From Hippophae tibetana (lineage: Eukaryota > Streptophyta > Magnoliopsida > Rosales > Elaeagnaceae), in the NCBI GenBank assembly GCA_037013495.1, contig CM072808.1:45680068-45744067 (forward strand): DNA of 64,000 nt. The letters run 5' to 3'. The position numbers and the translations under genes are program-made. Shown piece after piece: positions 29,701 to 41,182 of the stretch; the stretch's first letter is position 1, and each line of letters starts with the position of its first letter. Under the pieces are notes generated by a model that saw nothing but the letters and a program-made list of their open reading frames with translations, ran no database searches and was not told the DNA's origin.

Positions 29701-32700
29701 TGTTGAGCTTGATTTTAAAGTAAATTGGCCACAAGTGACACCTGAAGTTTTAAGTAATGTAACCTTCATCACATTATCCTTATTTCCAAACGGAAAATCC
29801 TTAGCAATTGAACCACTAAACTTTTCTGAACATACAACAGATGAGGCAAATGGAGGGAGAGCACTTTGAACATCAGCTTGAAGATGTTGGATCAAATAAT
29901 TTTGGCTGTTAACTTTTCCATTACACCCCATCAATCCAGAGTTCAAACAATCATCAATGTAGGTCAAGTAATTAGTAACTTCAATATGCTTTATTGTTCC
30001 CCCAAACCTCATTTCGCAAGGAGATACCTGTTTACCTTATCCAATGTGTCAGGTTAGTCTGGCACAATATCAAGCATAATCGATAATACACTTACTGTAC
30101 AAGCGTTAAAACAAAAGAAAAAAATGATGAAAGATTTTCATTGTCAAAGTTATTACCTGCACAGTCAGACAAATGTCCTGACATTCTGCGCTTAAATAAG
30201 GAATATATGAGCCTGCATTAATTTTGTCACCTTCAGAGCCACAAAGATACGTCTGGATTTCATCTTCAAAGGATAAGCCAACAGAAAGTCCCGCAAAAGT
30301 TGCTTTAAGATTGGTTTCAACATGCTGCTGTTCTGCACCAGGGATTTAAGCCCAAAACAATAATCATAAGTCTCAATTACGGGTTTGGCACCATAAAAGT
30401 ACCCATGTTAATACACTAGTACCTTTTATGTCCTATGTTATTAAAATGTTCCGTTTACGTACCCTAATTCAAGTATTAGTACCCTTTTAACCATTTGATT
30501 AGTGTTTGCGTTTTTTGGTTAAAGTATATCACATGGGTCCTATGTAGCAAATTTTACAAGGGCATTATGAGAATTTAAGAGAAAAAAGCACCCAAAACGA
30601 TCGAACTCTGACAACTATCTCCCAAATTTTTTTTGGCAAGAGAGTCATATAAAAAAGCTGAATTCTAATTAAAGAAATTAACCTTTTGGTCGAATGAAAT
30701 TAGTTTGACTATTGCAAAAATGAGATGAGGGATCAAGTTTAAACTTCTGATTGTGACTAAATATCCAAGAATTCGTGAAATGTTCAACAATTATTAACCT
30801 TAATCGAGTTGAGGATGCAATGTTTTGGACAACGTAGTTGGAGATAAAAACGGTGACCCTGATAGCCATAACTGCAATACTGATTTTTTTTCTTTCTTAA
30901 ATTCCCACAAGACTTGTAAATTTGTCACATATGACCCATGTGGCATACTTTGACCAAAAAAAAAATGGGACATAAAACGTACCAGAACTTCTAGGGTAGC
31001 AAACCCTTCAATTACTATCTGCTTGAGGAAATAAAGTGATGTGAAAATATCCATACCATTTGAAATATGCAAAGATCCAGAAGCAAGGCTGGATGCAGCA
31101 GTAATGGCACTGAAAACAGAACATGTCCACTTCCACATCCCACTGTTCCCTAGAGCTGATTGACAACTTCTCATTCCATCAAAACACTCAAAAAACTGGT
31201 CCACACTGCAAATAGGCCACAAAAGTTACTAATTATGAAAACTTGAAATAAGACCGATTAATCCAAATATGTTAAGTTCATATACATTCTAATTTCCAAA
31301 AGTAAAACTTGGTTTCCTACAGCATGCAAGAAAATTACGTAGATAAAAATTGACAGAACAAAAAGAACAATGATCTTTTGATTGTCATTGTAAATTAATC
31401 AATATTTATTAATTCTCACACTTTTTCTTTGCTCCCCCCACCCCCACCCCCACCCCCCCTCCCCCTCCCCCTCCCCCTCCCCCCCTCTTCTTCTCTCTTT
31501 CTCTTCTCTTACTTGTTGGAGCGGGAGGTTAGATAGGAAGCAATGGGTTAAACTAGGCAATATTTAGAGCACATTTCACATGCAGAAATACCAATTACCT
31601 AAAGCTGACGGACAAAGAATAGTTATTCAGTCACAGAAGTAGGAATCTTGAATTACCAACAACTAAAGACAAAGAGTACTCACAGGAATAAAAGCCTTGA
31701 GATAAAATAAGCATCCTTATTCCCATGTTTAGTTTTGGAGTGGCATAAAGGTACGAACTACTGAACTAGTGTATGGCCAACATTTCTTGACAACATTAGC
31801 CTATGACTATCAGATATAGCAATTTATCTCAGAGAAAGGATTACTCAAATCCTTAAGAAAAGGGATTCCTGTGAATAGAAAATTCAACCAAAAAGTGGAT
31901 TGCTACTTCATAAGAAATTCACTTTCTATCTCAATTCCTGAGCAAATATGCATGCTAGAGGTTTAAATGCTTACCCACTAAAATGTGCAAAGAGAATCCC
32001 ACCAATTTCTGTGCAACTGTATTTTGAAATTAAAAAGGAAATTTACAGCACAGAAACATACCAACCTTGCCCCAAAATCAAGTTCTTTATCAGTCCCCAC
32101 TTTATTACTTTTACCAGCAGAAGATGGTACCCAGTCTGATATAAAATGTGACCCAGGTAGCAAAGCTTCATTTGTGGATTCTGGCAGCATCAAAGAAGGT
32201 AATGTATTTGAAAAACCATGATCTGGAATCACCTCACTAATTGCAATAGCACCAGAAACAGGTATTGATGAACAGTTAGCATGGTCTGTCGACTTTTGAA
32301 GCATATGACCACCTCCATCCTCCACACTTCTAATAGTATCCCATAAGTGAATGAGCCAAACAATTGTGCTGGGTTGACATCGTAATTCTACAGGTTCAAC
32401 AAAGATATCTGCATCCACTTTACGAATGTCCAAAGATCCATCCCTCCAAGGCATGCTTAAATTTAATGTACCACAAAATCCACCCTTTTTCCCAACGATG
32501 ATAGGAGTTGTAACACTTGATGTATGGGATAAGGAAAAGAATTCACCAGGCATTGTTCCAGACACACTAGAAGAGCATGTTTTCTTGTCAATATCATCCG
32601 ATTGAAGAAGTTCAAGAATTACTCCTCGAAACTGGACGAAGTTTGTCAATGTGCTTATGCCAAGCAAGCTCTCAACTTTTGCTTTAGAATTTGGATCAGC

Positions 32701-33707
32701 ATCGTCAGAAAGACAAGTTCCACATTCCATTTCTGATATCCTAAGTACCAATATTTTCCGACACACTGGTAACTTTTCATCTCTTTCTGTACATGGATCA
32801 AATGCAACTATTAAATTGTTAACCTTTACATGGAAGCTTGTGAGAATCCACCTCACCATCTTTGCAATTGTTTTGACACCTTCATGGACATCCATGGAAT
32901 TCAATTTTGCAGCAACTTCGACCATGTCATGATCAAGCTTTCCTAAGTCTTGAGCAAAGCCTTCATCACCATCAAGTGCCGAACTGCGACTCTCGGCTCC
33001 AGCTGGAAAATTATCCACTGTGCAGGGGGCAAGCACAAGCTCAATATCTTCCACCTCAACTTGACAACCTTTACCCTTCCACGGCATTTTAACTAATAGC
33101 GATCCAATTGATCCTTCTTTAATTATTATTGATGCTGCTGTGCTAATCTGGAAAATAAAAATATCGCCAAAAGAAAGTCATGTAAAAATGAGAACTCATG
33201 AAACGCCACCATATGATAATGTAAACAATCTTCAAATTCTGATATCAACTAACCAAATTTCAAAAATTTATTAACAAATTAACATATCCACGCATCATCG
33301 TTAGAAAAGACATAGTGATGATAAACACTTAAAAAGAGAAAACTCCCATTTAAATGAACCAAATACGAACCTAAACTCGACCAACTAAACAAAGATCAAA
33401 ATACCGAAAACGACGCAACCCAACATCAAATTCTCCACGTACTTTCTAGTTAACCAAACATTTATAAAATCCGGAAAACAGACAAACAAAATTAGAGCAA
33501 CACCTTGCTATTAAGATAATCAACATTAAGTGCGACATCGCTAAGTTTAATTGTGCCATCACTAAGTTGTATATCAAGTTGTTCAAGATCAATATCTCCC
33601 AACAAAAACTGGCCCAATTTTTTCTTTAATAAAAACTTGCAGAACCTCCTCACAGCCCATCGAGAGAACATCGCCTCGGCTGACTTAGCGATGTTCCACG
33701 GAAACAT
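17761..33707 (-). CDS. ATG2: Autophagy-related protein 2 (lipid-transfer protein), 13 exons
   Basis: Exons (minus): 33504-33707, 32066-33147, 31057-31205, 30157-30332, 26815-30027, 26618-26730, 25890-26094, 24652-24765, 23894-24001, 23677-23809, 23104-23306, 17941-18137, 17761-17833; 1,989 residues with every phase consistent. ATG2 is a rod-shaped lipid-transfer protein that acts with ATG9 and ATG18 to feed the growing phagophore. Exon 1 is the chorein-type N-terminus ([38 protein letters not shown]). Exon 5 is a single 3.2-kb exon. Exons 11-12 hold the ATG2 C-terminal region ([38 protein letters not shown]). The end is EPWEQN then TGA. The start chosen is the ATG of MFPW; the frame is open upstream but lacks an ATG. 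Introns 2, 3 and 11 carry a G-rich tract, a Mutator-like insertion and an antisense Copia element respectively. The coding frame appears intact. Confidence 0.95.
18411..18652 (+). repeat. 5' LTR of Copia element 1
   Basis: A 242-bp terminal repeat, starting AGTAGGAATTC (first base changed from the TG expected) and ending GCTTCA. It shares long blocks with the 3' copy, such as ATAATTGTGGATTTATATTT. Confidence 0.9.
18895..22200 (+). pseudogene. Broken pol region of Copia element 1
   Basis: Recognisable remains in order: a protease-like [14 protein letters not shown] (the usual DSG changed to DSS), a pre-integrase GLYLLK tract near 19205, integrase remnants to about 20230, a reverse transcriptase segment with GCKWIFSVK followed by a stop near 20900, YVDDIVLT near 21317, and RNase H remnants ending about 22200. 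The frame shifts repeatedly and contains stops, so no full protein can be made. Confidence 0.85.
22278..22526 (+). repeat. 3' LTR of Copia element 1
   Basis: A 249-bp terminal repeat starting TGTAGGAATTC and ending TACTTCA, preceded by the G-rich polypurine tract. Confidence 0.9.
30381..31006. mobile_element. Mutator-like non-autonomous element in ATG2 intron 3
   Basis: A 626-bp insertion with inverted ends: left GGGTTTGGCACCATAAAAGT, right complement GGGTTTGCTACCCTAGAAGT. Homology continues inwards, for example left TTTTTTGGTTAAAGTATATC with ACATGGGTCCTATGTAGCAA, and right complement TTTTTTGGTCAAAGTATGCC with ACATGGGTCATATGTGACAA. It is flanked by a 9-bp duplication with one mismatch, CTCAATTAC (30372-30380) and TTCAATTAC (31007-31015). 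Long TIRs and a 9-bp duplication fit the Mutator superfamily; with 8 bp exact, hAT is an alternative. No transposase is present. Confidence 0.75.
31433..31488 (-). repeat. G-rich low-complexity tract in ATG2 intron 2
   Basis: The plus strand is a run of C5-6 blocks separated by single A or T. On the ATG2 sense strand this is repeated GGGGGAGGGGG and GGGGGTGGGGG, which satisfies the G-quadruplex pattern (four or more runs of at least three G with short loops). Confidence 0.9.
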
Positions 33708-35204
33708 GGCGGCGGTGGAAGAAAACGACGGCGAGCAATGATTCAAAATTGAGATAACAGCAATTAATTACAGGGCCCAAAAGTTGAGAGAATTAGGGCT
33801 TTGAAACGCTGCGTTGTGAGGAGACGTTAAAGTTATCGGTGAAGAAAGATCGACCCTAAAGCTTAACCTTCAACTATCTAAACGCCAATAGAAAAAATAA
33901 AAGACATCAATTGCTTTTGATTTAAGAGAGAGAGGGAGAGAAAGAGAGGGATAAAGCGATGACTTTTTTAAGATGTCGTCAACGTTTTATTTTTTTGACA
34001 GCGTGGCTCGTTGGGTACGTCCCGTGAGATATTTATATTTCAACCTTTATACAATCTTAAACACATTATAATAAACAAATGGTAAACTGTGAAAATATTC
34101 CATTTTATGTGCCACTTATTTCTTTTACTTTTAATCAATATTATTTAATTATTTTAATTAATAAAAAATATTATTTAATTATTTTGATTGTTAAAAATAT
34201 TTTTATTAAATTAAGTTTCAATGGTTTATATAATTTTATTGTTTTTATCAATTACTTAGCAAAAATAATAGAGAAATAATATAATCTTTATTTGTTTTTT
34301 TGAGCTTCATTTTCATAACAAAAAAGAATGAATAGTATATCTTACAATCAAAATGACAAGTAAAAACTCATAAACAAAAAGAAAAATATATATATCAACA
34401 AAGTCTCTCATACTAAGCTTTTGTGTGCATATAATCTCTTTGTTGTAAAAGGCATTTTTTAGTTATTTATTTTGAAAAAAAATTAATTAAAATAAATAAT
34501 TTTATTTTAATAATTTTTTTATCAAAATATTATTTTTTATTATAAATTGATTAAAACATGATTAAAATCAAATTTATAATAATAATAGTATAAATAAATA
34601 AAACTACTTTTTTCTTTTTACAATTGTGCTATTTTATAGAGAAAAAAACCTTTACTAAGAACCAAAATATAATTACGAGTATAATTTAAATAAAGTGTTT
34701 GGTGTATAATTAAGGATTTTTTAAAAATTAATTAATATTTTAAGGTGATTTGAGTCTACCAGTTAAAATAAAAAAAACTTAAAATTTTATTATTATATCA
34801 CTAAATAAATCATGTATACATGTACAACCAAACATTTTATCATATAAAAAATAAACTTAAAAATGAATCATATAAGATGTATTTTATTTTTTACTAATTC
34901 TTTAATTGAAATCAATTGAAAGTAGAAAAAATATGAATTAGAATTGAAAGGAAATATACTTAGTTCTTTTATTTGTGTTTATTTAAGAATGGTAAGGAAT
35001 TTTTATAAAAAAATATTAATTTATTTAAATGATATAATAAAAAATATTAAAATATTAAATAATGAATAATTTTGTAATTATATGTAAAAAAAATCGATAC
35101 TAAGGGATGAAAAACAATAAACCAAAATAACTCTCACATATGTAAAAAAATATTCCTTTTTAACATAATTTTAGAAAATAAACAAAGAAATAATAATGAC
35201 TTAC
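33708..35204. other. ATG2 promoter and AT-rich intergenic DNA
   Basis: About 33708-34000 is the ATG2 5' leader and promoter, with higher GC and a GAGA-type run (about 33927-33950). From about 34040 the sequence is AT-rich with no gene on either strand. The next feature is the calmodulin-like pseudogene. Confidence 0.65.
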
Positions 35205-35707
35205 TTTATCTTCGTTATCTTTCCTAGTTAGTAAATACATCCCCATCAATGTCTATTGTTCTCACTATACGCCTACAATCCCCAACCTTATTAGCACCTT
35301 GAAAACTTCCTAGGCACTTATTTTCTCGTCATCGTTCAAATCGAAAGTTCGAAATGCAGTTTGTATATCCATTGTTCTAGCTCCACCTCCCTTCTTGTTA
35401 GCTTTCTTGTTAGCTTCCATGAACTCCTTGAAAGTTGATAAATCCATCCTTATCAGTATCAACTACCTTGAAAATCTGACACTTCACCAATTGTATCTCC
35501 ATTTCCTAAGGCTCTCAAAGTGGCCTTGTATTCCTCGTGTGATATCTTTCCATCTTTATTCGAATCAAATTTGTTAAAGACATGCCTCATCTCATCATGG
35601 TTTGGTTGCAAAGTAGATATCAAACCGAAGCTTTGTCTATCCTATGCCGAGAATAGCCGAGAGGGTCTCTCTGTAGGTACTTTTTTGAAATTGGACATCA
35701 AGGAAAC

Positions 35708-35918
35708 TGTTGATTTTCTTTGATTTTTGTTGAGAGAGTTATTGAATTGATTTTGGCTTAATGTCTAATGTTACATTTATACATTGAAAGAAAGAAACTA
35801 GCCGTTATTAAACTAGCCGTTACTAAACTAACCGTTATTAAACTAGCCGTTATTAAACTAGCCGTTACTAAACTAGCCGTTATTAAACTAGCCGTTATTA
35901 ATCTAATTATTCTCAACA
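35708..35918 (-). repeat. 3' LTR of Copia element 2
   Basis: A 211-bp LTR (minus strand TGTTGAG to ATCAACA). It is 60 bp longer than its partner, entirely because it has four more copies of the 15-bp unit. Confidence 0.92.
35795..35899. repeat. 15-bp minisatellite, seven units, inside the LTR
   Basis: Seven head-to-tail units of AAACTAGCCGTTATT, varying by single bases (TATT/TACT, AGCC/AACC). The sister LTR has three more diverged units (about 40291-40335). The plus-strand open frame across it (repeated KLAVI) is a by-product of the period being a multiple of three. Confidence 0.95.
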
Positions 35919-35929
35919 CTCCCCCTCAA

Positions 35930-38900
35930 GTCAGATGTGTAGATATCGGTCAACCCTAACTTGCTTAAATTTTTTTCAAATGATTTTTAATCTAAACCTT
36001 TGGTGAAGATGTCCGCCAATTGTTTTTCACTTCTCACAAATGGAGTTTCAATTTCTTTTGCTTGAATTTTTTCTTGAATGAAGTGGCAACCCACTTCGAT
36101 GTGTTTTGTTCTCTCGTGAAACACCGGATTTGATGCTATATGTCACGCCGCTTGGTTATCACAAAACATCTTCATTGGTTCTTGAATTTTAATTTCGATA
36201 TCCAAAATAAGTTGTTTGATCCAAGTTAGCTCACTTGAGGTTGATGCTATGACTCGATATTCTGCCTTGGCACTTGATCGTGCCACAACATTTTGTTTCT
36301 TGCTTTTCCATGTGACTAAATTTCCGCCTACAAACGTGCAAAAACCAGTGGTTGATTTTCTATCAAAACTACCAGCCCAATCTGCATCGGAGTAGCCACA
36401 CACTTCATTAGAATTATTACGTTTCATGAGAATTCCTTTACTAGGTGTCCCTTTTAAATATTTTAAAATTCTATGTATAGCCTCTAAATGTGGTGTTCTA
36501 GGTGTATGCATAAATTTACTAATTTGGCTTACTGAAAAAGAAATATCTGGTCGGGTTACCGTTAAATAAATTAATTTTCCTACAAGTCTTTGAAATTGGC
36601 TTATGTCTTCTAAGGGTTCGCCATCCTCAATATTTAATTTGCATTTACTATCTATTGGTGTAGATGTTGGTTTACTCCCTAATTTACCAGTTTCTTTCAA
36701 TAGGTCAAGTGTATATTTTCTTTGTGAAATAAAGAGTCCCTTGGGTGAATGTGCTATTTCTATTCCTAGAAAATATTTTAATAAACCTAAGTCTTTGATA
36801 TCAAAATTCTCCTTTAATTTCATTTTCACTTTTTTAATTTCTTCCAAATTATTTCCGGTAATTATTATATCATCTACATATACTAGAATTATGGTTGTGA
36901 ATGTACCATAATTTTTGGAAAATAATGAGTGATCGGCATTACTAATTTTAAAATCACAAGAAATTAAATAAGAGCTTAGTTTTCCATATCATGCTCGTGG
37001 AGATTGCTTTAGTCTGTAAATAGATTTTTTTAACCTACACACTAGACTAGAATCGTTTTCTTTTTTATGACCAGGTGGAAGCGTCATATATACCTCTTCT
37101 TCAAGTGTTCCTTGGAGAAAAGCATTCTTCACATCCATTTGATGTAAGGTCCAATTTTGGTTTACCGCTATGGAAAGTAAAATCCTAACGGTATTCATTT
37201 TGGCCACGGGTGCAAATGTTTCTTGATAGTCTACACCATAGGTTTGAGTGTAACCTTTTGCCACTAATCGTGCTTTGTACCTTTCAATAGTACCATCACT
37301 ATTAAACTTAATCTTATAGACCCATTTTCATCCTACAAGTTTCTTTCCTTTGGGTAGTTGTACGACTACCCATGTTTCATTTTTTTCAAGTGCTCGAAGT
37401 TCTTCTTCCATTGCTTTGCATCATACCAGTTGGCCTATTGCTTCCTCATAGTTATTTGGCTTATTTTCTTTGGAAATTGAGGTCAAATAAGTCCTATATT
37501 GTGGTGTAACATTTTCATAAGATAAATAATTTTGGATAGGATATTTTACCTCATATGTTACAAAATCCCGTAATCTAGTTGTAGGTTGTGGAGTCCGATT
37601 AGACCTTCTCAATGGTATTATTTCAGTAGTACCATATTCCCCCCCACTTTGAGAAGTTTCTTCCTCTTCATTCTCATTGATTATTTCATTTTCATTTTCT
37701 ACTACTATATTTCCTTCTTCAGAATAAAAAAATGGAAATGTAAATTCATTTGGTTCCTCTTGGTTATTAGTCTCATTTTCTAGTGTTTTGTAATATGACT
37801 CATTTTCTTGGAATGTCACATCTCTTGAAATGTAATATTTTTTGTTAATCGGATCATAGCATTTATAACCCTTTTTTTTATATGAATACCCCAAGAAAAT
37901 AGTTTTGATTGATGTATAATCTAACTTGTGTTGTTTATTTTTGTGCACATAACATGTACATCCAAATACTCTTAAATGATAGATATTGAGTTTTTCTTGG
38001 TAGAGGATTTCTAGTGGGCTTTTGAAATTCAAATTGGCACTTGACAATCTATTAATTAAATATATTACGGTGAGAACAACATCCGACCAAAAAATTATTA
38101 GAACATTATTTTGTAACAAAAGTACTCTTGTTACTTCAAGTAAATGTCGATTTTTTCTTTCCGACACATCATTTTGTTGGGGTGTGTAAATACAAGTTGT
38201 TTGATGTAAAATTCCTTTTTGCTTGAAAAAATTTGTAAAATTTTGATTTACAAATTCCGTTCCATTATCACTTCTAAAAGTTTTAATCTTTGCATCATAT
38301 TGATTTTCTATAAAATTATAAAATTATTGAAATTGAGAAAATACTTCACTTTTATTTTTTAACAAGTGTAACCATGTGGTTCTTGAAAAATCATCTATAA
38401 ATATAACAAAGTATTTATAACCATTAAATGACTTAATTGGAGCAGGGCCCCAAACATCAGAATGTATTAACTCAAAAGGTTTTTTGCTTTTACAATTGAA
38501 TAAACTAAATGGTAACCTTGTGTGCTTTCCTAATTTGCAAATTTCACAACTACTACAATCTAGTTGTTTGAAATCAAAAATACATTTTAAAATCTTATCG
38601 AAAGTATTTTCAATTCTCTTATGCCAAAGAGTTCTTAATTCTTCTTCTTTTTTAATATTGAAGTTGCATTTTTCTTCACTCAGAATATAAAGCCCATTTT
38701 CTAGAAAACCTTCACCAATAATATTCTTCGTTATCAATTCCTAAAAAATCACATTTTTGGATGTAAATGTAATTTCACAATTTAAGTCTCGTGTGATTTT
38801 ACTAATGGATAACAAGTTAGATGTACAATTATTCACATGTAAAACATTTGAAATTTTTCTTGAAAGGAGACTAATTGAACCATTTCCTAAAATTTCCATT

Positions 38901-40126
38901 TTTTCAACATTTGGAACGATTACAAATTGTTTAGTCTCAATTTTTTTGTAATTATTGAGTAAGTTTTTATTTCCAGTTATGTGATCAGTTGAACCCGAAT
39001 CAAGAATCCATTTGGAATTTAAAGAATTTTGAGTAAGGTTTGTAATCATACAAGAGGTTTTTTGAGATTTTCCTTGAAACATCACGGATAATTGTGTATA
39101 CAGCTGCCTCATTTGATCCATATCTATATCCACCTCACCTTTTATTTCTTTTTCAGCCTCGTTTGTACTCATATCCTCTTTTTCCTTTTGTGCAGAGTAA
39201 CCCATTTTCTCTCTACTCTCTACCCGATTTTGTCGCTGATCTCCCCCTCTGACGAAGCCTCCACCTCGCCTTCCCTTTTGTCGGAGATGAGGGTTGAGAC
39301 ACCAGCATTCCTCATGCTTGTGTCCTTCCTTCTTACAATAATCGCAGCGAGTGAGTGACCAGCATTCCTCGCGCTTATGTCCTTCCTTCTTACAATAATC
39401 GCAGCGAGTGAGTGTTTGGTCTCCCCGACGTTTTGGCCTAGGGTTAGATCTGGTGACGAAAGCCTTGGCTTCGGGGTTGTCAGGTAGTTGAGTACCCATC
39501 ACTATTCTTCTTGTCTATTCTCTTTCAACCATCCCAACAACCTCATCAACAGATGGCAGCTAACCCATGAGAAGAATTTGTGAGCGTACCCCCTCATAGC
39601 TTGAATCGAGCTTGGAGAGGAAGGTGAAAATTCCATCCTGCTCCTCTCTTCTTTTGATTTCATCAAGATCGGCTGTGAGAGGTCGATACACTCTAATCTC
39701 ATCATTCTTTTTTTGGATTTGGCTGAATAGTTCGGTGACAGATTGATTTTGTTGTTGTAACTATTGAAGTTCTTGCTGAAGTTGATAAATAAGAGAGTAA
39801 TTTTTCTTCTTTCCGAACATTGTCTCGGCTTTAACCCACATATCTTGAGTTGTATCTAGATATGTCATGAGATCAGAGATATGGGGTTCCATGGTTGCCA
39901 GTAACCAACTCATGACTAGATTGTCACTCTTTCTCCGTTCTGAAATTTCCTTTCTTTCTTCAACTATTGTGTGTGTTGGATCTTCTTCTTTTGGTTTTGA
40001 TTTTTCACCAGTGACATGCTCAAATTTGTCTCTGCCGATTAGACCAAAAGTCACTTAACGTGCTCAAAGATGGTAATTTTTACCATTTAGCAGCACACTT
40101 GTAAGTCTCTCTATATGTTGTGACAT
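35930..40126 (-). pseudogene. Gag-pol of Copia element 2, mostly recognisable but broken
   Basis: Gag begins near 40126 (MSQHIERLTS) but has early stops. A CCHC zinc knuckle occurs twice in tandem (CDYCKKEGHKREEC and CDYCKKEGHKHEEC). Protease is WILDSGSTDHITG; integrase includes HSDVWGPAPI and FIDDFSRTTWLHLLKNKSE. The reverse transcriptase retains [10 protein letters not shown] and YVDDIIITGNN. RNase H has YSDADWAGSFDRKSTTGF, then CDNQAA followed by a TGA in place of a sense codon. Several breaks separate the open segments (38741-39502, 37421-38167, 36143-36847), so no full polyprotein can be made. Confidence 0.9.
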
Positions 40127-40204
40127 TTTCTAGATTTCTTGAACTTATACAGTTCTTGTGTTGTGGGATTGATTTGGAGCAAGATCAAATCTGCTCTGAT
40201 ACCA

Positions 40205-40355
40205 TGTTGATTTTCTCTGATTTTTATTGAGAGAGTTATTGAATTGATTTTGGCTTAATTTCTAATGTTATATTTATACATTAAAAGGAAGAAACTAGTC
40301 GTTACTAAACTAGCCGTTATTAAATTAGCTGTCATTAATCTAATTATTCTCAAAA
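40205..40355 (-). repeat. 5' LTR of Copia element 2
   Basis: A 151-bp LTR with about three copies of a 15-bp internal repeat. It lies directly upstream of the primer binding site in element orientation. Confidence 0.92.
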
Positions 40356-40373
40356 GAAACTCATTTTTGACAT

Positions 40374-41182
40374 CTTTCTTTGTTTCCTTGACAAGCAGAT
40401 AAATAATCTAAATCGTGAAGGAATTTAGAAATCCGAAACGACCTTCAATATAAGATAGCAGATTTAGGGCACCTCCAAACTTCAATATGGTGTATAAGTT
40501 GTTGTAAAGATTGTTTGGATTCGCAAATCAAATGGATAAACAAACCTTGTATCCATTCTTGGACAATTCTTGGCAACTAAGTAACAATATATTCTTGGCT
40601 AATAGTTACTTTTTTATTTTCATAAATTTAACTATTAATCACATTTCTAAAAATATAATTTAATCACTTACTTTATATTTTTAAATACTTTAATCATCTT
40701 AATGTTTAAATACTTTAATTATTATTGTCATTTTTAGGTTTTTATTTTTTTAAAAAAACTTAAATTTGATCGAATTAAACTTACTAATAAAGGTTTGGTA
40801 GATATTTAAATATAAAAATGGTTAAAAAAGTGGAAAAAAATGTAAAAAATAAAATAATAAAAATAACTAAAATGACTACAGTATTCATAAATGTAACAAT
40901 AAGATAATTAAAGTGTACAAATTTAAAATAAAATGATAAATATTTTCAATTAATGATATAGAATAATAATAAGATGGGAAGAGATCAAAAGATGAACACT
41001 TAAAAAAAAAGAACACATTCTAAAAAAGCAATATTCCTCTCTTTTTATGTGTGATATTTATTTATATATGTGATCATCAAACTTACACAAAAAAAAAAAA
41101 ATGTGACTGAAGAACATAAAATTGATCAAAATGATCGCAAAAAATAACAATACAAAATGACATGTGATCAGTGATCACAGTG
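40374..41182. other. Short intergenic spacer
   Basis: This is the former promoter side of the CML pseudogene and the 3' flank of the SCO2-like gene. It is AT-rich from about 40600, with no coding motif or RNA gene seen. Confidence 0.6.

Larger units (their letters stand above)
35708..40355 (-). mobile_element. Ty1/Copia element 2, inserted in the CML pseudogene
   Basis: A 4,648-bp element on the minus strand, with an exact GAAAC duplication at 35703-35707 and 40356-40360. The 5' LTR is 40205-40355 and the 3' LTR 35708-35918. The primer binding site is a perfect TGGTATCAGAGC (minus strand, 40193-40204), complementary to initiator tRNA-Met. The polypurine tract TTGAGGGGGAG adjoins the 3' LTR. 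Gag, zinc knuckles, protease, integrase, reverse transcriptase and RNase H follow in Copia order. LTRs differ at about six sites outside a repeat-number change, so it is younger than element 1. Confidence 0.95.
35205..40373 (-). pseudogene. Calmodulin-like EF-hand pseudogene split by a Copia insertion
   Basis: Minus-strand remains at 35205-35707, and the first codons at 40356-40373 (ATG, then SKMSF). Four EF-hands can be traced. EF1 is well kept (FDSNKDGKISHEE). EF2 has VDTDKDGFIN followed by a one-base shift. EF3 has FDLNDDEKISA followed by a stop. EF4 has TIDIDGD followed by a frameshift and stop. Other blocks include ANKKGGGARTMDIQTAF. The architecture, four EF-hands after a short N-terminus, is that of plant calmodulin-like (CML) calcium sensors. 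Copia element 2 sits six codons after the ATG, with a GAAAC duplication. The additional stops and frameshifts show the gene is dead independently of the insertion. Which CML subgroup it derives from is not resolved. Confidence 0.85.

Noticed and set aside
35795-35899. CRISPR-like direct repeats
   Set aside because: The units are contiguous with no spacers, sit inside a plant LTR, and are simply a minisatellite.
35768-35959. Open frame encoding a repetitive KLAVI-type peptide
   Set aside because: It is produced by the 15-bp minisatellite in the LTR, whose period is a multiple of three, and lies antisense to the element. There is no evidence of coding.
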